Positions 43,501-51,429 of a stretch of 64,000 bases of DNA are shown one piece after another (the stretch's first letter is position 1; every line of letters begins with the position of its first letter). Below the pieces are notes generated by a model. That model was not told the DNA's origin, made no database searches, and saw only the letters and a program-made list of their open reading frames with translations. The translations under genes were made by a program, and so were the position numbers. The stretch covers positions 10,864,217 through 10,928,216 of the forward strand of contig NC_087261.1 in assembly GCF_037042905.1 (NCBI RefSeq), given 5' to 3'. This DNA is from Lytechinus pictus. Its lineage: Eukaryota > Echinodermata > Echinoidea > Temnopleuroida > Toxopneustidae.

Positions 43501-46500
43501 CAAAATTCAAGTACAGTGTTGAAATCTGGTGTTGGTGTAACCCAGGCACCCAAGGGTACATTACATGCCGCCGCGCACAGAAAAATCAAGCCATAGAAGT
43601 CGTGTGTTGTGGACCCAAGAAGTGAGATCCCAGCACGTGCGACCCACTAGTAAGAAATCCACTGCCAAACGCGGTTCGTGGTGCGAGGTTAGTATACTAA
43701 TACTAACCTGGCAATACGTGTGAGTGTAACCCAGGGAGCTCCGGCCCGCGCAGCGGGCCGGAGCCCAGGGGCTTACCGTGTAATTCACCATACCCACGGT
43801 AGTAGCGTGAAGTATGGTCTAAATAATTATCCGAATAAATAGTTAAAACAGAAATTAAGCACTTACCACGATTATATGGATGAAGGTCTAACGAGTGGCA
43901 GCTTCCTGACATCGAGGCACAGACTGGAACCTAAAAAAAACGAAAAGTTCTGTCGCGGTAGCTCTCCTCTTTCAGAATTAATTCAAAACAAAATGGCCGA
44001 TTGAGACCGAGACTAATAGCACTAGTGCATTAGTATACATCTCTATGATATAGACTTTGTCAAATTCGCGCATGCGCCCTACACCCTCGGTACCGGTCTC
44101 GAACGGCCATTTTGCTATGAATTCTGAAAGAAGGAGAGCTACCGCGACATAACTTTTTCGTTTTTTGAGGTTCCAGTCTGTGCCTCGATGTCAGGAAGCT
44201 GCCAATCGTTAGACCTTCATCCATATAATCGTGGTAAGTGCTTAATTTCTGTTTTAACTATTTATTCGGATAATTATTTAGACCATACTTCACGCTACTA
44301 CCGTGGGTATGGTGAATTACACGGTAAGCCCCTGGGCTCCGGCCCGCTGAGCGGGCCGGAGCTCCCTGGGTTAGTGTTGGTGTTGTGACAACACCGTACT
44401 TGAATCAGGCTGGTGTTAAGATTGACCTCGGAAAATATGGTGTATTTCCGGCAGTTTGTGTTGAAGGCTGGTGTTGATTGTCATCTGCTGAACCCAACAC
44501 TGCACTGTGGCTGCATGGTGTTGATGATCTACAAGCAATTTCCCCATTCAGCAACACCGACGTACCCCAGGGATTGGGAGAATCGTGATTTAAAGTTCAG
44601 TGTTGGTGTTGATGAACTGTAGCTTAATTACGAACAGGGGGCGAACACGACGAACCATCTCCGTAAAATTATCTTTTACATTTAAGATGAGAGCAAATCA
44701 TTAGAGTTTTAATACATTTCAATGAAAAATAATATTACGCTTGGTGTTGGAGCTCAGTTCAGCAGCCCTTTCACGCTCTCAACACCGTACACCGTACTTG
44801 AAATCACCCAAATGACTTGCTACCTGGCATTCCTGCCTTATTTATTATACGCTGCCTTGAATTGACTTGGTCGGTCTTGCCTGGCCTAGCCTGGACCGAG
44901 TGTTTTCCAACTGCAGTCAAACCTGTAGTTGCTATGTGAGGCATGATACACTTGACGCTGAAATATCATTTAATAGTTATGGCACGAGCGAGACTAGGCC
45001 ATGGCCATGCATATTGAGATATCAGTTGACTTCTATCTTAATCAAAAAGAGGCACTCTTTAGTTACAGTAGGCAGTAGCTACGTTACTCTGAGTGAGGCC
45101 AAGTTACGCGACCTCCTTTTTTGATTTTGTAAATACTGAGAGACTGCAATTACACATGTGAGTTTTTGTGATGATTACTGACGTTGCAATTGGCATTGCA
45201 TACCGAGTCATTAAACAATTGTAGACAGAAACAGAGATTGCAACTCGCAAGAAAATGTAATACATCTTAATTTTTATTACATATGCATATGTTTTTTTGG
45301 TATTAGTCTTGTTTGAGAAAAAGAGGATGTCAAAAAAGTTTGAATGCTACAAAGGCCTCAATAAATATCACACGTAATTATCTTGATTTCTCTTAATTAT
45401 GTGAAGAGACTTGTAACAGAAAGAATGAAAAGAAATGAATAGCTGTAATAATAGTTGTAATGTTTTTTGATAGAATCATGAACAGATTACAGATGATGAT
45501 GGCACAGTGTTGAAAACTGTTTGATGGAGATGGTGCATCGTTGGATTTGTTTAGAATTAGACCAACAAAGAATCAACGTTACAACAACATTTAACCGATA
45601 TTAGACAAACATTGAATCAACGTTTACGCCAACGTTGGACTAACATTAGACTAAAGTTGAATCAACTTCCCATCAACATTGGACCAACATTATACCAACG
45701 TTGGATCAACGTCACCCAACGTTGGACCAACATTGGACCAACGCTGCCATACCTGCCTCATCTGGACAATGATTATGCACTCATGAATATTCATTACATC
45801 AGTAAATGACCAAAATTTTAGGTAATATTGCTATAATAATTAGAGTATTTATGTTTATTCAATATTTCCACCATGAAAAGTTTCAGAAAAGTATGTGGCT
45901 CCATTACCATATCATATATAATCAAAACATATTATTCTAAGTGAAATATTCAAGGTTAAGTGTGGAAAATGATATTAACTGTATTCTGCCAAGTATAGCA
46001 AAGTTGCTCTATATATAGGAGTCAATGACAGGATACAGTGGATAGGTGTAGGATGATAGGAATAGGATATAGGATTAGGATGTAGGATTTTAGGATAGGA
46101 TAAGACATATGATGATAAAGATTTGAGTGTAGAGTTGTAATGGTGGACTTCACCTTGAAACCAATTAATGTTTTGTTAATTACTGCCATACGTTGGAATA
46201 ACGTTGGAGCAATGTTGGAGCAACGTTGTGACAACGTTGTAACAATGTTGGAGCAATGTTGCCAGACAACATTGGAGCATTGTTGCTGGACAGCGTTGAA
46301 CCAACGTTGTAAACATAGTTGGACTGACGATGTATGCAAGTGCACGTCCATCGCTGCTTCAACGTTGCCCATCAACGTTGCAGCAACGCTGTTATTGATG
46401 ACTCAGCCGACATTATACCAACGTTGGAGCATTGATGGTGGACAACGTTGAACTGACGTTGGAAATGTTGTTGGTCTGACGATGTATGGACGTGCACTTC

Positions 46501-49500
46501 TATCGATGATACAACGTTGCTTACCAACGTTGTAGCAATGTTGTATTTGACTATTTAGCCAACATTGGATCAACGTTGCCAGACAACGTTGAAACATTGT
46601 TGCTGGACAACGTTGAACTAACGTTGGAAATGTTGTTGGTCTGACGATGTATGCGCGTGCACTTCTATCGATGATGCAACGTTGGCCTGCCAACGTTGAG
46701 GCAACGTTGGGAAAAAATTTCCCAACGTTGATCCAACGTTGGTCCAACGCTGTATTGTTACCTGGGATATAATGACTACATCAGGAATATCATATCTCCT
46801 GACTCGAAGAGCAACCCAAAGCGATTCTGGTCATTTATCAAGAGTAAGAAGTGTGATACAACTGGTGTTGCTCCGTTGAAGTCATCAAATGGAATCATCC
46901 AATCTGACTGCACCTCGAAGTCAAACACTCTGAATCAACAGTTTGCATCAGTCTTTACGAAGGATGAGTGTCTCACCAACATCCCTGATAAAGGTGATAG
47001 TCCTCATCCATCCATGTGTGAAATTGACATTTCTCCAACTGGTGTCAATAAGCTGTTATCCGGACTTGGTCCTCATAAAGCAACAGGCCCAGATGGAATT
47101 TCTGCCAGATTACTGAAAACACTTGCTAATGAGATTACCCCCAGCGCTTACGATACTCTTCAAAGCATCTATCCATCAATGCATTATCCCAGGGGAGCGT
47201 TTCATGAAAGGACTTGTCAGACGTTTTATCCGACAAGTCCTGTTTTATCCGACAGTTACCATAGTAACAGTGCCTCTCAGCCAATCAGAATCAAGGAAAG
47301 ATGTCAGAAATGACAACTTATCGGATAAAAATGTTGATGAAACACTCCCCAGATGACTGGAGAATGGCAAATGTTGCTCCCGTGTTCAAGAAAGGAGATA
47401 GGAGTAATCCAGAGAACTACAGACCTATATCTCTGACATCTATCTCGTGCAAAGTCCTAGAACATGTTCTCTGCAGCTCTATTATGGATCACCTGGATAG
47501 TAATAACATTATAACAGATGCTCAATATGGATTCCGTAAGCGACGTTCTTGTATCACCCAACTCATTTTCACCTGTGATGACCTTGCCAAAGGACTTGAC
47601 AAAGGCGAACAGCACGACATGATCCTTTTAGATTTTTCGAAGGCTTTTGATAAAGTCCCTCACCACCGACTTCTATACAAACTGAAGTTCTACGGCATTC
47701 GTCATACTACCCTGCGCTGGATTCAAGACTTCCTCCACAACAGAACTCAAAGAGTATAGTCGTCAATGGATGTACCTCAAATACTATCCCAGTCTCGTCA
47801 GGCGTGCCGCAAGGCAGTGTCCTCGGCCCTCTCCTGTTTCTACTCTACATCAATGATCTGCCTGATTGCATTTCATCTCAGACAACAACCAAACTGTTTG
47901 CCGATGACTGCCTACTCTACCGCAAGATCCAATCTCAGGATGATGCCAACAAACTTCAAGAGGATCTTGAATCCTTGCAGAAGTGGGAGTCAGACTGGCT
48001 CATGAAATTCAATCCTCAGAAGTGTCAAACTATCTCAGTAACCAACAAGCGGAATCCACTAAACATGACATACTCCATTCCATGATCAACCTTTACAAAA
48101 GGTCAGCTCTGCAAAATACCTTGGTGTTCATATTCATCAGAACATGAAGTGGAACCACCATATTAGCATGGTCACCAAGAAGGCCAACTCTACACGTGCC
48201 TTCTTGCAACGTAACCTGCACTCATGCCCAAGAAGCGTCAAGGTTCTATGTTACAAATCTCTCCTCAGACCTGTCCTGGAATATGGATGTGAAGTGTGGG
48301 ACCCCTTCACCAAGGACAACACCCGGAAGCTGGAGATGGTGCAGCGACGATATGCTAGATTCACCATGGGAGACCATCGTCGCACTAGTAGTGTCACGGA
48401 TATGCTACGACAGCTACAGTGGCCCACCCTTGAAGAGAGAGGAGCCCAGTACAAGGTGGTGATGGTTTATCGCTTGGTAAACACAATTGTTGATATACCA
48501 AAGGTACATTACTTCAACCAGGCTGCTACTTCCACTTCGCTTCGTGGTCATCAGATGAGGTTACACGTCCCACATGCTCGCACTGTTTCTTATCAGAAAA
48601 CTTTTATTCCTGATACCATTAGACTGTGGAATATTCTCCCTGCCATTGCAGTTAACTGCACTTCAGTAGGTAGCCAGCTTCAAGGCTGAGGTGCAGAAAA
48701 TCCAATTGCGCTAAGACTGCGCTGATTTTTTTTTACCGCACGTGTACGTAGAATAGATCTTCCACAGCACTGTACATACTCCTGCATAATACTAGAAGTA
48801 CGATGATACACCAACCTGGTGGACTGTACTTTAACGGATGATGATGATATTTATCTAACGTAGATCTCAGTAACGTTAGATAGTAGGATGGGGGGTCGGG
48901 TGTCCAGACACTTAATATTTTTGAAGCCTTCTTTTTTTGTCTTTGGATTACATTAAAAATATGAATTCAATGAGTTATATTCATCTTCTATTTTGTTCTC
49001 TATATTTCCGTAGGCTACTATTGAATTCGTATTTTTAGTGTAATCCAAAGACAAAAAAGAAGGCTTCAACAATTTAAAGCGTCCGGACACCCGACCCCCC
49101 ATCCTACTAAAAATTGATGAAACATCAAGGGAAGTTTTATCAATTTTTAGTATACCCAGTTGTTGTGTGTCCGGACAGGTTGTGTGTCCGGACGATCAAT
49201 TTTAGAAAGTAATTTGGAAAAATTTACAAGCGAAGTTTCATCAATTTTTAGTTCAAAATGTTAGGAAATATTAGAGAGAACAAAATTGAAGATGATTATA
49301 ACTATTGAATTCATATTTTTAGTGTAATCCAAAGACAAAAAAGAAGGCTTCAAAAATATAAAGTGTCCGGACACCCGACCCCCCATCCTACCGTACCGGT
49401 AGATCTAACGTACCGGTATTGCTAACTGCTATGTTTAACTCAAAGTTCAAACTTTAGATTACCTGAAGATCTGAAATGGTGTTCCTGCCCATGCTACCAG

Positions 49501-49630
49501 AGTCTGAAGACTGCCTGGAAGCTACCTCATCGCTATCTCCTAACTTAAAAAGAAAGCCAAACGGATTTGCAGTAAAAAGTGAAGCCATCGAATTTCCTGA
49601 CGGTGCAAGATACTCAGAAATATTATGCAT
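36618..49630 (-). CDS. unrecognised 3-exon gene, 389 residues
   Basis: Minus-strand exons 49463-49630, 38791-38895 and 36618-37514 join in phase 0 at both junctions to a 389-residue frame; a second in-frame ATG at 49588 would give 375. An in-frame TGA precedes the first ATG. The protein has no obvious membrane span or signal peptide. It has a Ser/Asp-rich N-terminus (SRQSSDSGSMG), a charged helical middle (KLEQLCGELHYKNSRNVMEQ), an acidic run DDDEDSGTDDG, and a lysine-rich patch KEMKVKRKPGKIMKRI that could be a nuclear signal. I do not recognise the family and assign no function. The clean splice signals and the GC-richer coding sequence support a real gene. Intron 1 is 10.6 kb and is almost entirely nested transposons. 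Confidence 0.8.
37581..37740. mobile_element. 160-bp MITE, GGGAGCGTTTC ends
   Basis: GGGAGCGTTTCGTGAATGGA and GATGAAACGCTCCC; same family as 47193-47349. In intron 2 of the unrecognised gene, 67 bp from exon 3. Confidence 0.85.
37746..37913. mobile_element. foldback MITE, TTTTCATAAAGAG ends
   Basis: CGCTTTTCATAAAGAGTCAC and TAAGTCTTTATGAAAAGGGC face each other across about 168 bp. Confidence 0.75.
37921..38503. mobile_element. 583-bp TTAA-flanked MITE (family C), copy 1
   Basis: TTAA at 37917-37920 and 38504-38507; ends AGGAGAATTGAAGTCTTG and CAAGGGTTTCATTCTCCT. About 95% like 57928-58511 by eye. Confidence 0.87.
38791..38895 (-). CDS. unrecognised gene, exon 2
   Basis: 35 codons, phase 0 at both ends: VRMMMWEFEAYLNGDHKKDG then TPTNSTCELGDDGMK. 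Acceptor CTCAG and donor GTTTGT. A SINE lies about 60 bp upstream of it in intron 1. Confidence 0.78.
38958..39245 (+). repeat. tRNA-derived SINE
   Basis: GTGACCCAGTGGATTAGTCTC (A-box region) and GGGCTCGAATCCCAGCC (B box), then an unrelated body with TTTCCTTCGGCAAGAAATTT and CGACCCAGGTGAGGTGAATG and a GCTATATAAATGG tail. Architecture of a SINE head, body and tail; such SINEs are abundant in sea urchins (recalled, not searched). Confidence 0.75.
39720..39952. mobile_element. 233-bp foldback MITE, GGGTGATTTCAAGT ends
   Basis: GGGTGATTTCAAGTTC and GGACTTGAAATCACCC, flanked by AAT on both sides; inner TTGGTGTTGGTGTT/AACACCAACACCAA. Same family as 43491-44809. Confidence 0.83.
40057..40300. mobile_element. 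diverged foldback MITE, GGGCCCGTTTCATTTAG end
   Basis: Starts GGGGCCCGTTTCAT, ends TTTGAAACCAGCCC; internal ACTTAAGTTA repeats. Right border uncertain. Confidence 0.45.
40461..40525. repeat. short tandem duplication (TGGTTAACA)
   Basis: ATGGTTAACATGGTTAACGT followed by GGTCA, present twice in tandem. Confidence 0.8.
40561..41119 (+). pseudogene. CR1/L2-like non-LTR retrotransposon, endonuclease C-terminus (5' truncated)
   Basis: Reading from 40570 gives the end of an AP-endonuclease (NILDLFMTNRPSLVS, then LGLGDHDIVMVYSRI, the GDHDIV hallmark) and the linker WINTKVKRLSRRKKRQYAR. A TGA lies upstream at 40546, and a stop at 40945 separates the two readable pieces. Non-LTR elements are normally 5'-truncated on insertion. 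The coding sequence breaks off at 41119 where the 5.65-kb element is inserted, and resumes at 46769. Confidence 0.85.
41130..42560. repeat. left ACGTTGG tandem array
   Basis: More than 20 degenerate units of about 50-65 bp of the form CACAACGTTGGAAACTAGTT, TGGAGAGTTGTTGGACAGTC. Because units are often multiples of three, the minus strand shows a spurious 218-codon repetitive frame (VQQLSNELVSN motif). It is satellite, not a gene. Confidence 0.9.
42590..43490. other. interior of the 5.65-kb element, no gene seen
   Basis: Holds a G-run at 42619-42630, purine-rich sequence and two copies (about 43413 and 43695) of CTAATACTAACCT followed by GCAATACGTGTGAGTG. No coding frame worth reporting. Confidence 0.5.
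43491..44809. mobile_element. foldback element with GGGTGATTTCAAGT-type ends, nested
   Basis: Ends GGATGATTTTCAAAATTCAA and TACTTGAAATCACCC are inverted, and GTGTTGGTGTT-rich sequence flanks both sides. It is the same family as 39720-39952, but is enlarged by the palindrome at 43727-44373. Confidence 0.6.
43727..44373. mobile_element. 647-bp near-perfect palindrome with the same ORF on both arms
   Basis: Starts TAACCCAGGGAGCTCCGG and ends CCGGAGCTCCCTGGGTTA, with GTG on both sides as a possible 3-bp duplication. Each end also has a GC hairpin (GGCCCGC...GCGGGCC). Both arms, read outward, contain ATG and MSGSCxSLDLHPYNRGKCLI, a donor GTAAGTG after CATATAATCGTG, and continue open through GKPLGSGPL to GPELPGL. 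The central 100 bp has a CGCGCATGCGCCC segment. It looks like a two-way transcription unit. The function is unknown. Confidence 0.8.
45490..46745. repeat. right ACGTTGG/CCAACGTT array
   Basis: Degenerate repeats of CCAACGTTGG, with longer units at about 46200-46700 including GGTCTGACGATGTATG and GTGCACTTCTATCGATGAT. They face the left array and form the subterminal region of the 5.65-kb element. Confidence 0.85.
46027..46110. repeat. TAGGAT minisatellite
   Basis: Degenerate repeats of ATAGGATTAGGATGTAGGAT type inside the 5.65-kb element. Confidence 0.75.
46769..47192 (+). pseudogene. CR1/L2-like retrotransposon, start of reverse transcriptase domain
   Basis: Resumes with YNDYIRNIISPDSKS and NPKRFWSFIKSKK, then reaches LGPHKATGPDGISARLLK, a standard RT motif 0/1 segment. 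A one-base frame change lies near the C-run at 47137-47141. The frame is then cut by the 157-bp MITE at 47193. Confidence 0.88.
47193..47349. mobile_element. 157-bp MITE inside the RT domain (CAG target duplication)
   Basis: Ends GGGAGCGTTTCATG and GATGAAACACTCCC, flanked by CAG at 47190-47192 and 47350-47352. Removing it and one CAG joins ...IIP to DDW... in the RT frame. Same family as 37581-37740. GGG ends and a 3-bp CWG duplication point to a PIF/Harbinger-like family (inference). Confidence 0.88.
47350..48840 (+). pseudogene. CR1/L2-like retrotransposon, reverse transcriptase core and 3' end
   Basis: Contains DDWRMANVAPVFKKGD, YRPISLTSISCKVLEH, LLDFSKAFDKVPHHRLL, VPQGSVLGPLLFLLYIND and the catalytic FADD box at about 47897-47908, then the thumb and C-terminal region (FLQRNLHSCPRSVK, RPVLEYGCEVWDP). 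Frame breaks near 47757 and 48083 make it inactive. The 3' end is a GATGATGATG-rich tail near 48837. It runs opposite to the host gene. Confidence 0.9.
48883..49391. mobile_element. foldback element, GTAGGATGGGGGGTCGGG ends
   Basis: Left end GTAGGATGGGGGGTCGGGTG; right ends at both 49107 and 49391 (ACACCCGACCCCCCATCCTAC). The shared inner arm is TTGTCTTTGGATTACA. Two right ends suggest a duplication or two overlapping copies. Confidence 0.78.
49463..49630 (-). CDS. unrecognised gene, exon 1
   Basis: Begins MHNISEYLAPSGNS, with a second Met (MASLFTANPFGFLFKLGDSD) 14 codons on. Neither context is a perfect start site (G at -3 for the first, G at +4 for the second). Ends DLQ with donor GTAATC, phase 0. 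Confidence 0.75.
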
Positions 49631-49777
49631 CTCTAACTTAGCTTTCCTGTTATTAGACTTTGATCAATCACAAAGAGCGGAAAAAATACCCAGAAAATGT
49701 TAAGTCAAACGCGTCCACTACTGTACTGCGTCAAACGGTTGCTATGCGCAATAACTTTTGACGCGCCTTTATTTTTG

Positions 49778-49858
49778 TGACGTAATAACTACGTACCGTA
49801 GAAATAATGTGCGCAAGTCAAGTTCCTCTATTATATTGGAAACACATGTGTGACGTAA
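49778..49858. promoter_or_regulatory. pair of CRE-like TGACGTAA sites upstream of the unrecognised gene
   Basis: TGACGTAATAA occurs at 49778 and TGACGTAATA at 49851, about 150 and 220 bp upstream of the start codon at 49630. TGACGTAA is the ATF/CREB-type half-palindrome. Two copies in a short upstream segment suggest a promoter; function is inferred. Confidence 0.4.
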
Positions 49859-50009
49859 TAATATACTTTAAAAAGGAGGGTAAATTCGTTATTTCGGCAT
49901 AAGAAAAATTCATATTATAGAGACTTAGATTTATATAAGGTATGTTTGCAATATTTATGTCCAAACTTTCTTCAGGTCGCCGTTTCATTTTTCACGAAGC
50001 TCGTTAGAG

Positions 50010-50070
50010 CTCTCTCTCTCACACACACACCCGCCTCGCGCACCCAAACACACACACACACACACACCTA
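50010..50070. repeat. (CT)n/(CA)n microsatellite
   Basis: CTCTCTCTCTCACACACACA, an interruption, then CACACACACACACACACACC. Confidence 0.88.
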
Positions 50071-51260
50071 AATCATACAGTAATACCATCTCTCTCTCAC
50101 TTTCTCTCCCCATTTCCATTTTCTTGTCTTTTTTAAAATCTATTGTCGTGTTGGGATCGGTAATTATAATTTAGAAGGGAAGCGTATATAATGAAGAAAG
50201 TTTGGAGAAAGTTATACAGTTTAAAATCACAGGGTATTTAATCGTCAGTATTCAGGATCAGCTACAGTTTACAAGTACATGAAGATATCAATGAAGATAC
50301 AGATAAAACAGGAGACGATGAATATAATAATTTCGAAGTATAAGATTAAATTCTGAAGTTAAAATAATATTGGATGGATGTCTAAGTCTTGAAGTCAGTC
50401 AGTCTATATGGATGAGAGTGGGTCTATTATTCACTATCTGTGATAATCAAGTAGTCTTATTTATATCATTAGTTCTAGTAGGGGTGTAACAATTTAAGGT
50501 GGGAGGGATCTAAACTTGATCCGATTGGTCTACAGGTAACTGTCTATCAAACTTTCTCTGTTATAAGGGGTGTGGTGATGCTCTGTGTAAGACTGGGCTG
50601 GAAGTGTGAGTCATACTTCTTAGAACTTTTGTTCCTTGACGTTAGCTGACGTCACTGAGGGTTGGTCATCTTATGGTCAGGGTTTAGGAGTTAAATGGTA
50701 TTGGGGTTTTGGGGATTCTTAGATGGCATTGGGGGAGTTTGTTAACACTGAGTGAAGGTGAATGACTGAAAGGATAACAGGAAGTTAAATACATACTACA
50801 TAACACCAAAAAGAATGCGACGCCCACTCCCTGCATCTCAACGCTTTCCAATTGCAAGTGTTTTGTTTTCCTTTCTCATTAATACGCTCTCAAATATCTA
50901 TTCAGCTACACGGACAGCATTAAACTGAAGATTCCCCCTCTAACCATTTAACCTATTCCCTTTTCTGTCTCCAAGATCTGTCAAACTTTCTATTCCTTTC
51001 TCCTTACCTCCGTTCCCTCTTCTTATTCTATCTCACAATACACTCCTTACTAGACCCGATCCAATCTACCTTGTTTCCTATCTCTTTTCAACAGGAACCA
51101 AGTTACTCTCTCTATATTTCGCCATCTCCCTTCCTACTTCCTTTTAATTTATTAATCTGCCCTTCCTTTTCCTCTTCCAATCCTCCATCTCTGCTCTCTA
51201 TCTGCATCCATATATTCCTGTCATACACATTACACACTAAAACCAATCACAACAGTCCTG

Positions 51261-51427
51261 GGGGCGTTTCATAAAGCTGTTCGTAAGATAAGAGCGACAT
51301 TAAGAACGACTGGTGAACATTTCTTACGCGCTAAACCATCGCCAATGAATATACCATTTACCACAAGAAAGGATCACCAGTCGTTCTTAAAGTCGCTCTT
51401 AACTTACGAACAGCTTTATGAAACACC
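51261..51427. mobile_element. 167-bp foldback MITE, GGGGCGTTTCATAAAGC end
   Basis: GGCGTTTCATAAAGCTGTTC and GAACAGCTTTATGAAACACC are inverted, with GAACGACTGGTGA/TCACCAGTCGTTC inside. Confidence 0.85.
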
Positions 51428-51429
51428 CA

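Larger units (their letters stand above)
41120..46766. mobile_element. 5,647-bp element with CCCAGGTAACA ends, inserted in the retrotransposon
   Basis: The 5' end CCCAGGTAACA and the 3' end TGTTACCTGGG are inverted repeats, flanked by AT at 41118-41119 and 46767-46768. Removing the element and one AT restores the retrotransposon reading frame, which fixes the borders. Inside are two long arrays built on ACGTTGG and, between them, unrelated nested elements. No transposase was seen, so it is non-autonomous. The superfamily is not known to me. Confidence 0.85.
49631..51260. other. upstream region of the unrecognised gene
   Basis: Contains the two TGACGTAA sites, a CT then CA/CAC microsatellite at 50010-50070, and a pyrimidine-rich stretch at 50900-51200. 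No gene seen. Confidence 0.45.

Noticed and set aside
44867-45124. 85-codon plus frame inside the 5.65-kb element
   Set aside because: No conserved motif, no repeats of it elsewhere in the window, weak start context.
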